Source: Bog-532 sp963830385
GTDB taxonomy: Bacteria; Actinomycetota; Actinomycetes; Streptosporangiales; Streptosporangiaceae
Direction: 5' to 3'
Assembly (NCBI GenBank): GCA_963830385.1
Contig: CAWHMD010000005.1
Coordinates: forward strand, 1,302,001 to 1,366,000
DNA: 64,000 bases
Shown: one piece after another, positions 1-9,941 of the stretch
How positions within the stretch are numbered: position 1 is the stretch's first letter
Layout of the letters: each line of letters begins with the position of its first letter
Notes under the pieces: generated by a model
Database searches by the model: none
What the model was told of the DNA's origin: nothing
What the model saw: the letters and a program-made list of their open reading frames with translations, nothing else
Made by a program: the position numbers and the translations under genes

Positions 1-394
1 TGCCCGAATCGATCGATACGACCTTGATGCCGGCTTTCGTCGCGCTCGTCGAGATCTCGCTCATGGCGGTGCTGTCGGTGGCGGCGTAAACGAGGCCGTT
101 CACCCCCTGGGCGATGTAGTTGGTCAGAAGATTCCGCTGGCCGACGATGTCGGTCTCGTCGGTGACGCCATTCCAGGTGACCTTCACGCCCCGCATCTGC
201 GAGACCGCGCATTCCGCGCCGGCATGCACCTTCGACCAGTAGTCGAGACCGACCGACTTCGGTATCACCGCGATGTGAATCGGCGGGGTCTGCTGAAGCG
301 TGATCTTCGCATTGTGATCCGTGACGGCGCCGCATCCCGACAAGGCGACCGCGAGCGGGATGAGGGTCGCCCAGATGACCCTACGCAGTCGCAT
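1..394 (-). CDS. sugar ABC transporter substrate-binding lipoprotein, partial (C-terminus off the window)
   Basis: This is the extracytoplasmic solute-binding subunit of the sugar importer whose permease and ATPase lie just upstream. Only the first 131 residues are in the window. It begins with a short basic stretch, a hydrophobic core and a lipobox L-S-G-C with the lipidated Cys at residue 21, so it should be a membrane-anchored lipoprotein. The segment reading HIAVIPKSVGLDYWSKV and the later NLLTNYIAQGVNGLVYAA are typical of the type-I periplasmic binding fold used for ribose, xylose or galactose. Its ATG lies 14 bases inside the end of the permease gene, so the two are translationally coupled. 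The ligand cannot be read from this fragment. Confidence 0.88.
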   Translation of the reverse strand, partial: MRLRRVIWATLIPLAVALSGCGAVTDHNAKITLQQTPPIHIAVIPKSVGLDYWSKVHAGAECAVSQMRGVKVTWNGVTDETDIVGQRNLLTNYIAQGVNGLVYAATDSTAMSEISTSATKAGIKVVSIDSG

Positions 395-1475
395 CGGAGC
401 TCCTTGGCTGAGCACCCTCGCCCTCACCCGGTTGTTCGGCGGTCCTGCGCCCGTGCTGCTGCTCGGTCGCGGTGGCCAGCCGCCGCCGGCGAACCTGATC
501 CCACCACACCGCAAGCCAGATGATCACCCCGATGATCACCTGCTGGTAGTACTGGGTCAGGTTCAGCAGCACGGCGCCGTTGGTGATCACCGTCATCAGG
601 AACGCCCCGATGAGCGTGCCGCCGATCGTTCCCACGCCACCGAACAGGCTGGCCCCGCCGATCACGCAGGCGGCAATCGCGTTCAGCTCCAGGCCTATGC
701 CGTAGTTGGGCTGTCCGGAGTGCACAAGCGAGGCCGCGATCATGCCGCCGAATCCCGCGAGCGCGGCAGAGATCATGTACACCGCCAGCTTGTAGCGGTT
801 GATCGGAATGCCGGACACCCGGGCCGACGCTTCGTTGGAGCCGATGGCGTACGCGTAACGTCCGAGCTTGGTGCGGCTCAGGATCACGTAAGCGGCGACC
901 GCGATCACGATCAGGTACAGCAGCGGCAGCGGGAAGGGTCCGATCTGGCCCTCCCCGAAGAGCCGGAAGCCCGAGGGCAGGCCGTACACCGCGTTCTCGC
1001 CGCCGACGATGAAGGTCAGCCCGCGTGCGACCCCGAGCATGCCGAGCGTCGCGATGAACGGCGGCAGCCCCATCTGAGTGACGAGCAGTCCGTTCACCAG
1101 GCCGACCGCCGCGCCGAAGAGGACCCCGATAATGATGCCGGGAATGATCGGGAAACCGGCCTTGGCGATCGTCATCGTGCCGAGAACCCCGGCGAACCCC
1201 GCGACTGATCCGACTGAGAGGTCGATCCCGGCGGTCAAGATGACGAACGTCTGCCCGATCGCGACGATCGCCACGATCGAGACCTGAACGCCGATGTTGA
1301 ACAGGTTGTTCGAGGTAAGGAAGTACGGCGAGGCGATGCTGAGTGCAACGAAGATGACGATCAGCATCCCGGCCGCGGCCAGTTGCGAGACGACGTCGCT
1401 CAGACGGTCGCGAACCGCCTCTGGCACTCGCAGGGTCGCCGCTGGCTGTGGTGGTGCTCCGGCTCGAGTGCTCAC
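381..1475 (-). CDS. sugar ABC transporter permease (RbsC/AraH family)
   Basis: Integral membrane subunit of a ribose-type ABC importer, 364 residues from the GTG start. It carries about eight to ten hydrophobic segments and the family's recognisable stretches, including VFVILTAGIDLSVGSV (seen here as TFVILTAGIDLSVGSVAG) near residue 75, and the EAA-loop-like region SNEASARVSGIPINRYK. The GTG start overlaps the ATPase stop as GTGA, which decides the start over the longer reading that would run inside the ATPase gene. The C-terminal tail is hydrophilic and basic. It forms one operon in the order ATPase, permease, binding protein. Confidence 0.93.
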   Translation of the reverse strand: MSTRAGAPPQPAATLRVPEAVRDRLSDVVSQLAAAGMLIVIFVALSIASPYFLTSNNLFNIGVQVSIVAIVAIGQTFVILTAGIDLSVGSVAGFAGVLGTMTIAKAGFPIIPGIIIGVLFGAAVGLVNGLLVTQMGLPPFIATLGMLGVARGLTFIVGGENAVYGLPSGFRLFGEGQIGPFPLPLLYLIVIAVAAYVILSRTKLGRYAYAIGSNEASARVSGIPINRYKLAVYMISAALAGFGGMIAASLVHSGQPNYGIGLELNAIAACVIGGASLFGGVGTIGGTLIGAFLMTVITNGAVLLNLTQYYQQVIIGVIIWLAVWWDQVRRRRLATATEQQHGRRTAEQPGEGEGAQPRSSDATA

Positions 1476-2974
1476 ACGGCTGTCCTTTCCGTCCCCGACG
1501 CAAGCGCCATGATGCGCTCCTCGTCGAACTCTTCCCGGGTCAGCTCGCCGACCGTCTTGCCGTCGCGTATGACCACGATCCGATCGCACATGTTGGTCAG
1601 CTCCGGCAGGTACGAGCTGATCAGGACGAGCGCCCGCCCCTTGCTGGCGAGCTCGCCCATCAACTTGAAGATTTCCGCCTTGGCGCCCACATCAATGCCG
1701 CGGGTGGGCTCGTCGAAGAACAGCACGCGAGCGTCGGCCTGCAGCCATTTCGCCACGACCACCTTCTGCTGGGTCCCGCCCGACAGTGACTCGACAGCGC
1801 GCCGCAGCGACGGGGTGCGGATGTCGAGCTCATCGCGCCGCGCCTGCGCGATCTTTCGCTCGGCCCGGCGGTCGATCCAGATGCCCGGCCCCGGCACGCG
1901 CGCCAGGGTGACATTCTGCTCGACCGACAGCTGCATCGCGAGACCCTCGCCCTTGCGGTCCTCGGTCAGGTAGCCGATGCCGGCGGCGATCGCGTCGCGG
2001 GGGGACTTCAGACGCAGCGGCTGGCCGTCGAGCTCGATCCGGCCGGCCGAGATCGGGTCAGCCGCGAACACCGCCCGCGCCAGCTCCGTCCGGCCTGCAC
2101 CGACCACGCCAGCAAAGCCGAGTATCTCGCCGGCGCGCACCTCGAACGAGCAGTCCAGCAGGACGCCCGGGTGGGTCACTCCTTCGGCGCGCAGCACCAC
2201 GTCGCCGATCTCGCACTGCTGCTTGGGGTAGAGGTTGTCGATCTGGCGGCCCACCATCAGCGCCACCAACTTGGATTCGTCGAACTTGTCCTTGTCAAGA
2301 GTCTCGACGACCGCGCCGTCACGCATGACGGTCACCCGGTCGGCGATCCGGACGACCTCCTCGAGGCGGTGCGAGATGTAGAAGATCGCAATCCCTTCAC
2401 TCTTCAGCTGCTCGATCAGGCGGAACAGGCCCTCGATCTCACTCTCGGTGAGGGTTGCCGTGGGCTCGTCCATGATCACCACGCGGGCGTCGACCGCTAG
2501 CGCCTTGGCGATTTCGACTCGCTGCTGCTCGGCGACGGACAGGCTCGAGACGCGCCGGCTCGGGTCGATCTTCAGCCCCGCTCGTTCGAGCAGCTCGCGC
2601 GCGCGTCGCTTCTCGCTGCCGCGCACGATCAGGCCCGCATGGCTATTCTCACGGCCGAGCGCCAGGTTCTCGGCCACGGTGAGATGAGGCGCGAGTGCGA
2701 ATTCCTGGTGCACCATCGCGATCCCCAGCCGCTGCGCGTGCCGCGGATTGCGGAACCTGACCTGCTTGCCCGCGACGAGGATGGTTCCCGCGCTGGGTTT
2801 CTCGACCTGCGAGAGCAGCTTCATCAGCGTCGACTTACCTGCGCCGTTCTCCCCTGCGATCGCGTGCACCTCACCGGGGCGGATGTCGAGGCTGACGTCG
2901 GCTAGTGCCTGGACCCCTGGGAAGTGCTTGCTCACGCCGCGGACCTCGACTAGTGGCTGGCACTCATCGCTCAT
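1472..2974 (-). CDS. sugar ABC transporter ATP-binding protein (RbsA/MglA family)
   Basis: ATPase of the sugar importer, 500 residues, with two ABC domains in one chain as in RbsA, XylG and MglA. The first domain has a complete Walker A (GENGAGKST, residues 41-49), an ABC signature LSVAEQQ and Walker B VVIMDEPTAT. The second domain has the degenerate P-loop usual in this family (GVVGAGRTEL), then LSGGTQQK and FFDEPTRGID. It is the first gene of the leftward operon, so the promoter should lie in 2975-3165. Composition across this operon is clearly less GC-rich than most of the window. The transported sugar is not identifiable from the ATPase. Confidence 0.95.
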   Translation of the reverse strand: MSDECQPLVEVRGVSKHFPGVQALADVSLDIRPGEVHAIAGENGAGKSTLMKLLSQVEKPSAGTILVAGKQVRFRNPRHAQRLGIAMVHQEFALAPHLTVAENLALGRENSHAGLIVRGSEKRRARELLERAGLKIDPSRRVSSLSVAEQQRVEIAKALAVDARVVIMDEPTATLTESEIEGLFRLIEQLKSEGIAIFYISHRLEEVVRIADRVTVMRDGAVVETLDKDKFDESKLVALMVGRQIDNLYPKQQCEIGDVVLRAEGVTHPGVLLDCSFEVRAGEILGFAGVVGAGRTELARAVFAADPISAGRIELDGQPLRLKSPRDAIAAGIGYLTEDRKGEGLAMQLSVEQNVTLARVPGPGIWIDRRAERKIAQARRDELDIRTPSLRRAVESLSGGTQQKVVVAKWLQADARVLFFDEPTRGIDVGAKAEIFKLMGELASKGRALVLISSYLPELTNMCDRIVVIRDGKTVGELTREEFDEERIMALASGTERTAV

Positions 2975-3165
2975 GGCAATCTCCTGGCGATCTCCCGCCG
3001 GTTCAGGGCCTTCGTTTTCCCCCTAGTCCAGACTTCAAACGCACATCGCTGGGGGGATGGAGCAGCTGCGCGCCGAGCAATGCGCTTCCGGCTCGCCGAG
3101 ATGCGTACTCTGGCTGCCTATGGTCAGCCGGGCCAACCGGGTTGCTGGGCCAGAATCACCCGGAA

Positions 3166-3612
3166 ATGATGATCGACCGCGGGCGGGCGTTTGATTGCAT
3201 TGTCGGCATGTTCCTTATCTGGATGGCGCTCCGCCTGGTGGTGCTCGCGGCCATCATCGACCTGACCGCGCACATCGTTCCGGGCATCCACGTGAGCGGC
3301 GGTTTCGCCTGGCTGCTGTGGGTGGCGCTGATCTTCTCGGTCATCAACCTCATCCTCGGACCGCTGTTCCGCCTGCTCAGCCTGCCGTTCATCGTCTTGA
3401 CCCTGGGCCTGTTCCTGCTGGTGGTCAACGCCGCGCTGCTCGCGATCACGGCCGGGCTCTCCAGCCATCTCGCCGTCGACAACTTCGGCTCGGCGGTCCT
3501 GGGCGGGTTCCTGATCGCGCTGTTCAGCTGGCTGGCCGAGCTCCTGCTCCCGTTGTTCCGCCGCCAGGGCAGGCATCGCGGCGAGCCAGTTCCGGCCAGC
3601 GAGCCGAGGTGA
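3166..3612 (+). CDS. phage holin family 4-like membrane protein (YvlD-type)
   Basis: Small integral membrane protein, 148 residues from the ATG at 3166 (an alternative ATG is at 3208). It has four hydrophobic segments, with the motif VINLILGPLFRLLSLPFIVLT split over helices two and three, typical of the Phage_holin_4_2/YvlD family. Despite the name these are widespread chromosomal proteins of unclear function and are not evidence of a prophage. It stands alone between the leftward sugar importer and the decayed sulfatase locus. The ribosome binding site is weak for both possible starts. Confidence 0.75.
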   Translation: MMIDRGRAFDCIVGMFLIWMALRLVVLAAIIDLTAHIVPGIHVSGGFAWLLWVALIFSVINLILGPLFRLLSLPFIVLTLGLFLLVVNAALLAITAGLSSHLAVDNFGSAVLGGFLIALFSWLAELLLPLFRRQGRHRGEPVPASEPR

Positions 3613-3662
3613 ACGTTGACCGTCGGCACGGGCTAAAAGCGCGGTTTTCAAACAGGGGATGA

Positions 3663-3737
3663 GAGGGCGCGAAGACGCACGGCTGGACGATCATCAGCGT
3701 CAAGGACGACTGGTCGACGGTCTTCGCTGACTTCTGA
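3663..3737 (+). pseudogene. C-terminal remnant of a HAD-family phosphatase
   Basis: A 24-residue open stretch ending in TGA reads EGAKTHGWTIISVKDDW followed by STVFADF. From memory this matches the C-terminus of the HAD phosphatases that often sit beside actinobacterial arylsulfatases (pattern LDxAxxxGWTVxxMKxDW). There is a stop directly upstream and no start codon, so the rest of the gene is gone. The recognition is by motif only. Confidence 0.45.
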
Positions 3738-3840
3738 GCCATCACCCGCTGTGGGTGAGGGCAGCCAGCGCCCGGCTGGCCAGGATGGGCGACGTCGTGC
3801 ATCCACACCGGGGCGGGTGGCCCGGCCCAGAGGAGTCTTG

Positions 3841-3966
3841 ATGGCGAAGCGGTTCAGCGGAGTAGTCAACATCGACGTCACCAAGTCCTTGCCGGACTGG
3901 GGGCCCTACACCCAGCCGATCGTCGATCTGGCCGCCGAGGCCCGCATGGCTCTGCTGCGGGACTAG
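3841..3966 (+). pseudogene. N-terminal remnant of an arylsulfatase
   Basis: A 41-codon open frame with a good ribosome binding site (AGGAG, 3831-3835). It starts MAKRFSGVVNID and continues with a VPDW-like segment (SLPDWGPYTQP), which is how many actinobacterial arylsulfatases begin. After about 26 residues the similarity stops and an unrelated tail runs to a TAG. The catalytic core with the Cys/Ser-x-Pro-x-Arg site is absent, so no sulfatase can be made. The following gene encodes the enzyme that would have activated it. Read as the product of an internal deletion; it may still be translated as a short peptide. Confidence 0.6.
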
Positions 3967-3970
3967 GCCG

Positions 3971-4957
3971 GTGCGCGAGCAGATGCTTCCCGGCGCCCAG
4001 GATCAGGGGCGGGCGCCGGGCGGGGACATGGTGTGGGTACCCGGGGGCAGCTTCCTGATGGGGTCGGAGGACTTCTACCCCGAGGAGCGCCCGGTGCGCG
4101 AGGTGGAAGTCGACGGGTTCTGGATGGACGACCATCCGGTGACCGTGGCCGAATTCAGCCGGTTCACCGACGCGACCGGCTACGTCACGGTGGCGGAGCG
4201 CCCGCTCGACGCGGCGCAGTATCCCGATGCCGACCCAAGCCTGCTGCAGCCGGGGTCACTGGTCTTCCATGCCACCAGCGGGCCGGTGGACCTGCGGGAC
4301 GTGGCCCAGTGGTGGAGTTATGTCCCCGGCGCGCAATGGCGTCACCCGCAGGGGCCGGGCAGCACCACCGCGGGCCGGGACGATCATCCGGTCACTCACG
4401 TGGCGGCCGAGGACGCCGAAGCCTTTGCCGCGTGGTCGGGTAAGGAACTGCCGACCGAAGCGGAATGGGAGTGCGCCGCCCGGGGCGGCCTGCCGGGCGC
4501 GGTGTTCGCCTGGGGCGACGAGTTCAGCCCGCACGGCCGGGTGATGGCCAACACCTGGCAGGGCGACTTTCCGTGGCGGAACCTCAAGTCCCGGCGGCGG
4601 CAGGGCACGTCCGCGGCCGGGGAGTTCCCGGCCAACGGTTTCGGGCTCTACGACATGACCGGCAACGTCTGGGAGTGGACGAGCGACTACTTCGTCACCG
4701 ACCCGGCCCAGCAGGCCGGGGATGGCTGCTGCACGCTGCGGAACCCGCGGGTGACCTCGGCCGAGGACAGCCTGGTGCCGGGTCAGCCGGGGGCCCACAT
4801 CCCGCGGCGCGTGATCAAGGGTGGCTCCCACCTGTGCGCACCGAGCTACTGCCTGCGCTACCGCCCGGCCGCCCGGCAGGGTGAGGCGGTGGACACCTCC
4901 ACCTCCCACCTCGGCTTCCGCTGCATCGCACGTCACCCGGTTCGGGCTGCGCGGTGA
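3971..4957 (+). CDS. formylglycine-generating enzyme (SUMF1 family), sulfatase activator
   Basis: Oxidises the active-site cysteine of sulfatases to formylglycine. 328 residues spanning the whole FGE-sulfatase domain, from MVWVPGGSFLMGSEDFYPEE to the C-terminal GFRCIARHP. The copper-binding cysteine pair is intact as C-A-P-S-Y-C (C289 and C294) in GGSHLCAPSYCLRYRPAAR, the same spacing as in human FGE. Other family marks are the NVWEWTSDYF block and LPTEAEWECAARGG. GTG start at 3971, four bases after the arylsulfatase remnant. No intact sulfatase lies in this window, so its client must be encoded elsewhere or has been lost. Confidence 0.93.
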   Translation: MREQMLPGAQDQGRAPGGDMVWVPGGSFLMGSEDFYPEERPVREVEVDGFWMDDHPVTVAEFSRFTDATGYVTVAERPLDAAQYPDADPSLLQPGSLVFHATSGPVDLRDVAQWWSYVPGAQWRHPQGPGSTTAGRDDHPVTHVAAEDAEAFAAWSGKELPTEAEWECAARGGLPGAVFAWGDEFSPHGRVMANTWQGDFPWRNLKSRRRQGTSAAGEFPANGFGLYDMTGNVWEWTSDYFVTDPAQQAGDGCCTLRNPRVTSAEDSLVPGQPGAHIPRRVIKGGSHLCAPSYCLRYRPAARQGEAVDTSTSHLGFRCIARHPVRAAR

Positions 4958-5054
4958 CGTGATTGCCGGGCTGACCGTCTGGGCCGCTCTGGTACCCGAG
5001 GCGCTGGCCTATGCGTCGATCGCCGGCGCAACCGGCCAAGTCAAGGAGACCTGA
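4935..5054 (+). pseudogene. N-terminal remnant of a SulP-family anion permease
   Basis: In another frame, overlapping the last 23 bases of the FGE gene, an open stretch reads RFGLRGDVIAG then LTVWAALVPEALAYASIAG before ending in TGA. This is the first transmembrane helix of SulP sulfate/anion transporters (xDxxAGLTVxAxxVPxxLAYAxIAG). The remaining roughly 450 residues are missing and the next gene starts on the stop (TGATG). Together with the sulfatase and phosphatase remnants it points to a deleted sulfur-scavenging cluster. Confidence 0.65.
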
Positions 5055-5731
5055 TGGGAAAGGCAATTGGCAGCTCGCTGCCGCTGGCGGTCGGCGTGGC
5101 GCTGAGCCCGGTCCCGATCATCGCCGTCGTCCTGATGCTCACCTCGCGCCGGGCCCGGTCCAACGGGCCGGCCTTCGTCATCGGCTGGCTCATCGGCCTC
5201 GCGGTGGTCGGGGCCATCGTCCTGAGCGTCGCCGGGCCGGCCGGGGCGAGCAAATCCGGGTCCCCCGCCACCTGGGTCAGCTGGGTCAAAATCGTGCTGG
5301 GCGCGGCGCTGCTGCTGGTCGCGGTGCAGCAGTTCCGGGGACGCCCGAAGGACAGTGACGAGGCGGCACTGCCCAAGTGGATGGCGTCGATCGACTCGAT
5401 GAAACCGCTGACGGTGCTGGGGCTCGCGGCGCTGCTGGGTGGGGTCAACCCGAAGAACCTGCTGCTGGCGGTGAGCGCGGGTGCGTCGATCGCGCAGACC
5501 GGCATCTCCGGCGGCGAGCAGGCCATCGCCTACGCCGTGTTCGCACTGATCGGGACGATCGGGGTCGGGACCCCGGTAGTGATCTACTTTGCCATGGGCG
5601 AGCGCTCGGCGAAGATGCTGGCCGCGCTCAAAGACTGGATGGGACGGCATAACGCCGTCATCATGTCCGTGCTCTGCCTGATCATCGGGGTCAAGCTCAT
5701 CGGTGACGCGATCGGCGGCCTGACCGGCTGA
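5054..5731 (+). CDS. GAP/Sap-family membrane protein (sulfolipid-addressing-like)
   Basis: Six-helix membrane protein of 225 residues in the GAP family (Sap, sulfolipid-1-addressing protein in mycobacteria). Seen are the N-terminal LPLAVGVALSPVPIIAVVLML, the GRPKDSDEAALPKWM loop, LGGVNPKNLLLAVSAG, and a final helix pair. An excellent ribosome binding site (AAGGAGA) precedes the ATG, which overlaps the SulP remnant stop. The family is thought to help move glycolipids or other small molecules across the membrane. The substrate is unknown. Confidence 0.8.
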   Translation: MGKAIGSSLPLAVGVALSPVPIIAVVLMLTSRRARSNGPAFVIGWLIGLAVVGAIVLSVAGPAGASKSGSPATWVSWVKIVLGAALLLVAVQQFRGRPKDSDEAALPKWMASIDSMKPLTVLGLAALLGGVNPKNLLLAVSAGASIAQTGISGGEQAIAYAVFALIGTIGVGTPVVIYFAMGERSAKMLAALKDWMGRHNAVIMSVLCLIIGVKLIGDAIGGLTG

Positions 5732-5809
5732 TCCCGCTGGCCCGGTACTGCCGGGTCAACCGGCGTGGCGCCCCTGGCGCGCAGCCGCCTGCGGCGAGAT
5801 GCTTCGGTC

Positions 5810-7416
<1,607 letters not shown>

Positions 7417-7420
<4 letters not shown>

Positions 7421-9033
7421 GCGGCGTGTTCTCAGCATCCGATTCGGCCGGGTCGGGCAAGGTGTTCCGCTCGGAGCTGAACCCGGTCGATTTCCTGTAC
7501 CGGGCGGCGTACATGTACCCGGACAAGACCGCGGTGGTGCACGGCCAGCGGCGGTACTCCTACCGGGAACTCGCCGAGCGCTCATGGCGGCTGGCCAACG
7601 CGCTCAGGTCGGCGGGCCTGGCCAAGTCAGACCGCGTGGCCACCCTGCTGTTCAACTCCCCGGCCATGCTGGAGGCCCATTTCGGAGTGCCGGCGGCGGG
7701 CGGGATCCTGGTCGCGGTCAATCACCGCCTGTCCAGCGCGGAGATCGGGTACATCCTCCAGCACAGCGGCGCCCGGTACCTGCTGGTCCACACCGGCCTC
7801 GAGGCGCTGATCGCGCCGCTCGACCTGACCGGCGTGACCGTGATCCGCTGCGCGGACACCGCCGCCCCCGGGGATCCGTATGAGGAATTCCTGGCCGCCG
7901 CACCGTCGGCCAGACCGGAGAGCTGGCTGGAGCACGAGGAGGAGACTATTTCGGTCAACTACACCTCCGGCACCACGGGCCGCCCCAAGGGGGTGCAGTA
8001 CACCTACCGCGGCGCGTACCTGAACGCCCTGAACGAGGTGATCGTGGCCGGCCTGGGCCCCGACTCGGCGTACTTGTGGACGCTGCCGATGTTCCACTGC
8101 AACGGCTGGTGCTTCCCGTGGGCCGTCACCGCGGCCACGGCGCGCCACGTGACCATCGGGGCGGTGGACCCGGGGCTGGTCTGGGCGCTGATCGACGACG
8201 AGGGAGTGACGCACTACAACGGGGCGCCGACCGTCCAGCTGATGATCATTAACCACCCCCGGGCGCACCGCCTGGAGCAGCCGGTGACCGCGATGGTGGC
8301 GGCCGCGCCCCCGTCGCCGACGCTGCTGGCCCGGATGGGCGAACTGAACTTCCGCGTCGTGCACGTGTATGGCCTGACCGAAACCTACGGCCCCATTACC
8401 GTGTGCCCCGAGCAGGAGGCGTGGCACGAGCTTCCTGCGGCCCAGCGAGCGAAGTACCTGGCGCGCCAGGGACAGGCCTACATCTCCTCCGACCTGGTCC
8501 GGGTGGTCGACGGGGAGATGAACGACGTCGCGCAGGACGGGCAGACGATGGGCGAGGTGATCATGCGCGGCAATAACGTCATGAGCGGCTACTTCGACGA
8601 CGCGGCCGGCACCAGCAAGGCGTTCGCCGGCGGCTGGTTCCATTCCGGGGACCTCGCCGTGTGGCATCCCGATGGCAACATCGAGCTCCGCGACCGGGGC
8701 AAGGACATCATCATCTCCGGCGGCGAGAACATCTCCAGCATCGAGGTCGAGCAGGCGATCTGCGCCCATCCTGCCGTGCTCGAATGCGCGGTCATCGGGA
8801 TTCCTCACCCGCACTGGGGGGAGCGGCCCAAGGCGTTCGTCACCCTGAACGAGGGCACCACGGCTACCCCTGAGGAGCTCATCACCTTCTGCCGGGACCG
8901 CCTCGCGCACTACAAGTGTCCCGATGCGATCGAGCTCGGGCCGCTGCCGAAGACATCGACCGGCAAGATCCAGAAATTCCGGCTGCGCGACCGCGAATGG
9001 ACGGACCACGACCACGAGATCGGCGGCGTGTAG
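7417..9033 (+). CDS. acyl-CoA synthetase (AMP-binding, fatty-acid-CoA ligase type)
   Basis: ANL-superfamily ligase that activates a carboxylic acid through an acyl-adenylate and transfers it to CoA. 538 residues, full length. The phosphate loop YTSGTTGRPKG starts at residue 182; the A5 motif is YGLTETYGP; the A7 motif is HSGDLAVWHPDGNIELRDRGKD; the C-terminal catalytic lysine lies in PKTSTGKIQKF. The length and the short N-terminus fit medium/long-chain or aryl-acid ligases of the FadD/AlkK type. Start codon overlaps the upstream flavoprotein stop by four bases. Substrate specificity is not readable. Confidence 0.9.
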
Positions 9034-9070
9034 TAGCCCGGGGGCACCCTCTTCTGGCCAGCCGAAACGG

Positions 9071-9430
9071 CTAGGTCAAAATGGCGTGGGCCGGTCGCGC
9101 CAGGGCCTCGGCCAGGCTGGTGAAGTTGGGGATTATGCGATCCGCGCCGGTGAGCGCGAAGATCCGCAGGACGACGGCGCTGGGAATGACCAGCAGCACC
9201 TCACGGCCCTCGGCTTCGGCGCGCTGGTGCGCGGCGAACAGGGCGTGCGGCCCGGACGAGTCGCAGAACTCGGTCCGGGTCAGGTCCACCACGAGCGGGC
9301 CGGGGCCGCTCGCGGCCGCTTCGAGCAGAGCCGACCGCAGCGCCCCGGCGTTCGTGATGTCGATCTTCTCGGGCGCGGCCACCACCAGCACGCCGCCGAC
9401 CATCTCAACCAGGAAACCGTCGTCAGGCAT
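9071..9430 (-). CDS. STAS-domain anti-anti-sigma factor
   Basis: Small cytoplasmic protein (119 residues) made almost entirely of a STAS domain. It would bind an anti-sigma kinase and free a SigB/F-type sigma factor. The phosphoacceptor loop is present as TEFCDSSGPHAL, with the two serines of the usual D-S-S-G motif. The start at 9430 is preceded by GGAGGCACAG, a strong ribosome site, which excludes the longer reading. It is divergent from a winged-helix regulator and close to a broken sigma-factor gene, so a stress-response module is likely. Its anti-sigma partner is not in the window. Confidence 0.85.
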   Translation of the reverse strand: MPDDGFLVEMVGGVLVVAAPEKIDITNAGALRSALLEAAASGPGPLVVDLTRTEFCDSSGPHALFAAHQRAEAEGREVLLVIPSAVVLRIFALTGADRIIPNFTSLAEALARPAHAILT

Positions 9431-9537
9431 CTGTGCCTCCTGGGGGCTGCGGGGCACTTACAGGATCGGCTCCCCGCCGGTCGCACGTCAATATATACAC
9501 GAGAAAAATTTCGCGTGTTTCATCTCGCGGCAATTCT

Positions 9538-9554
9538 CTCGCGAGTTGTATACT
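9538..9554 (+). promoter_or_regulatory. probable leaderless promoter with palindromic operator for the winged-helix gene
   Basis: The perfect palindrome CTCGCGAG (9538-9545) sits just upstream of a near-ideal -10 box TATACT (9549-9554). The ATG is at 9563, about where transcription should begin, so the mRNA is probably leaderless. The whole interval 9485-9560 is AT-rich compared with its surroundings and must also serve the divergent STAS gene (TATATT on the other strand at 9490-9495). Confidence 0.5.
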
Positions 9555-9562
9555 CGGCGAAC

Positions 9563-9892
9563 ATGACCACCTCTGGCCAGAGCCGCGATGCCTGGACGCT
9601 GCTGACCGGGCACGGGCATGTGCTGGTGGAGATCGCCCGCAACCCCGAAGCGCGCGTCCGGGACATCAGCCCGGTCGTCGGCTTGACCGAGCGCTCGGTC
9701 CAGGCCATCGTGGCCGACCTGGAAGCCGAGGGGTACCTCACCCGCACCCGCACCGGGCGGCGCGTCGTGTACACCGTGAACCGGGACAGCCTGTTCCGCC
9801 ACTCCGCCCAGGGCGGACACCGGGTTGGCCCGTTCCTCGACCTGCTCGCCGTCGACGGGACCGAGGCCACACCCGGGCCGGAAGACGATTGA
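9563..9892 (+). CDS. winged helix-turn-helix transcriptional regulator (MarR/ArsR-like)
   Basis: 109-residue DNA-binding protein. The helix-turn-helix reads VRDISPVVGLTERSVQAIVADLEAEGYL and is followed by a basic wing TRTRTGRRVVYTVN. No ligand domain is visible. The ATG at 9563 directly follows a TATACT -10 box, so the transcript is probably leaderless. It is divergent from the STAS gene and lies 49 bases before the sigma-factor remnant, which suggests control of this stress module, possibly of its own promoter. Confidence 0.8.
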   Translation: MTTSGQSRDAWTLLTGHGHVLVEIARNPEARVRDISPVVGLTERSVQAIVADLEAEGYLTRTRTGRRVVYTVNRDSLFRHSAQGGHRVGPFLDLLAVDGTEATPGPEDD

Positions 9893-9941
9893 GACCGGGG
9901 AAGGCAGAAAAGGCGCCCCGGGTTCTCACTGGTGGATCGCA

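Noticed and set aside
3166..3612. Holin-like annotation as a sign of prophage
   Set aside because: The family is common in bacterial chromosomes and no other phage gene or attachment site is nearby.
3841..3966. A functional 41-residue peptide gene
   Set aside because: The ribosome site is good, but the first 26 residues are recognisably the head of an arylsulfatase, so a deletion remnant is more likely.
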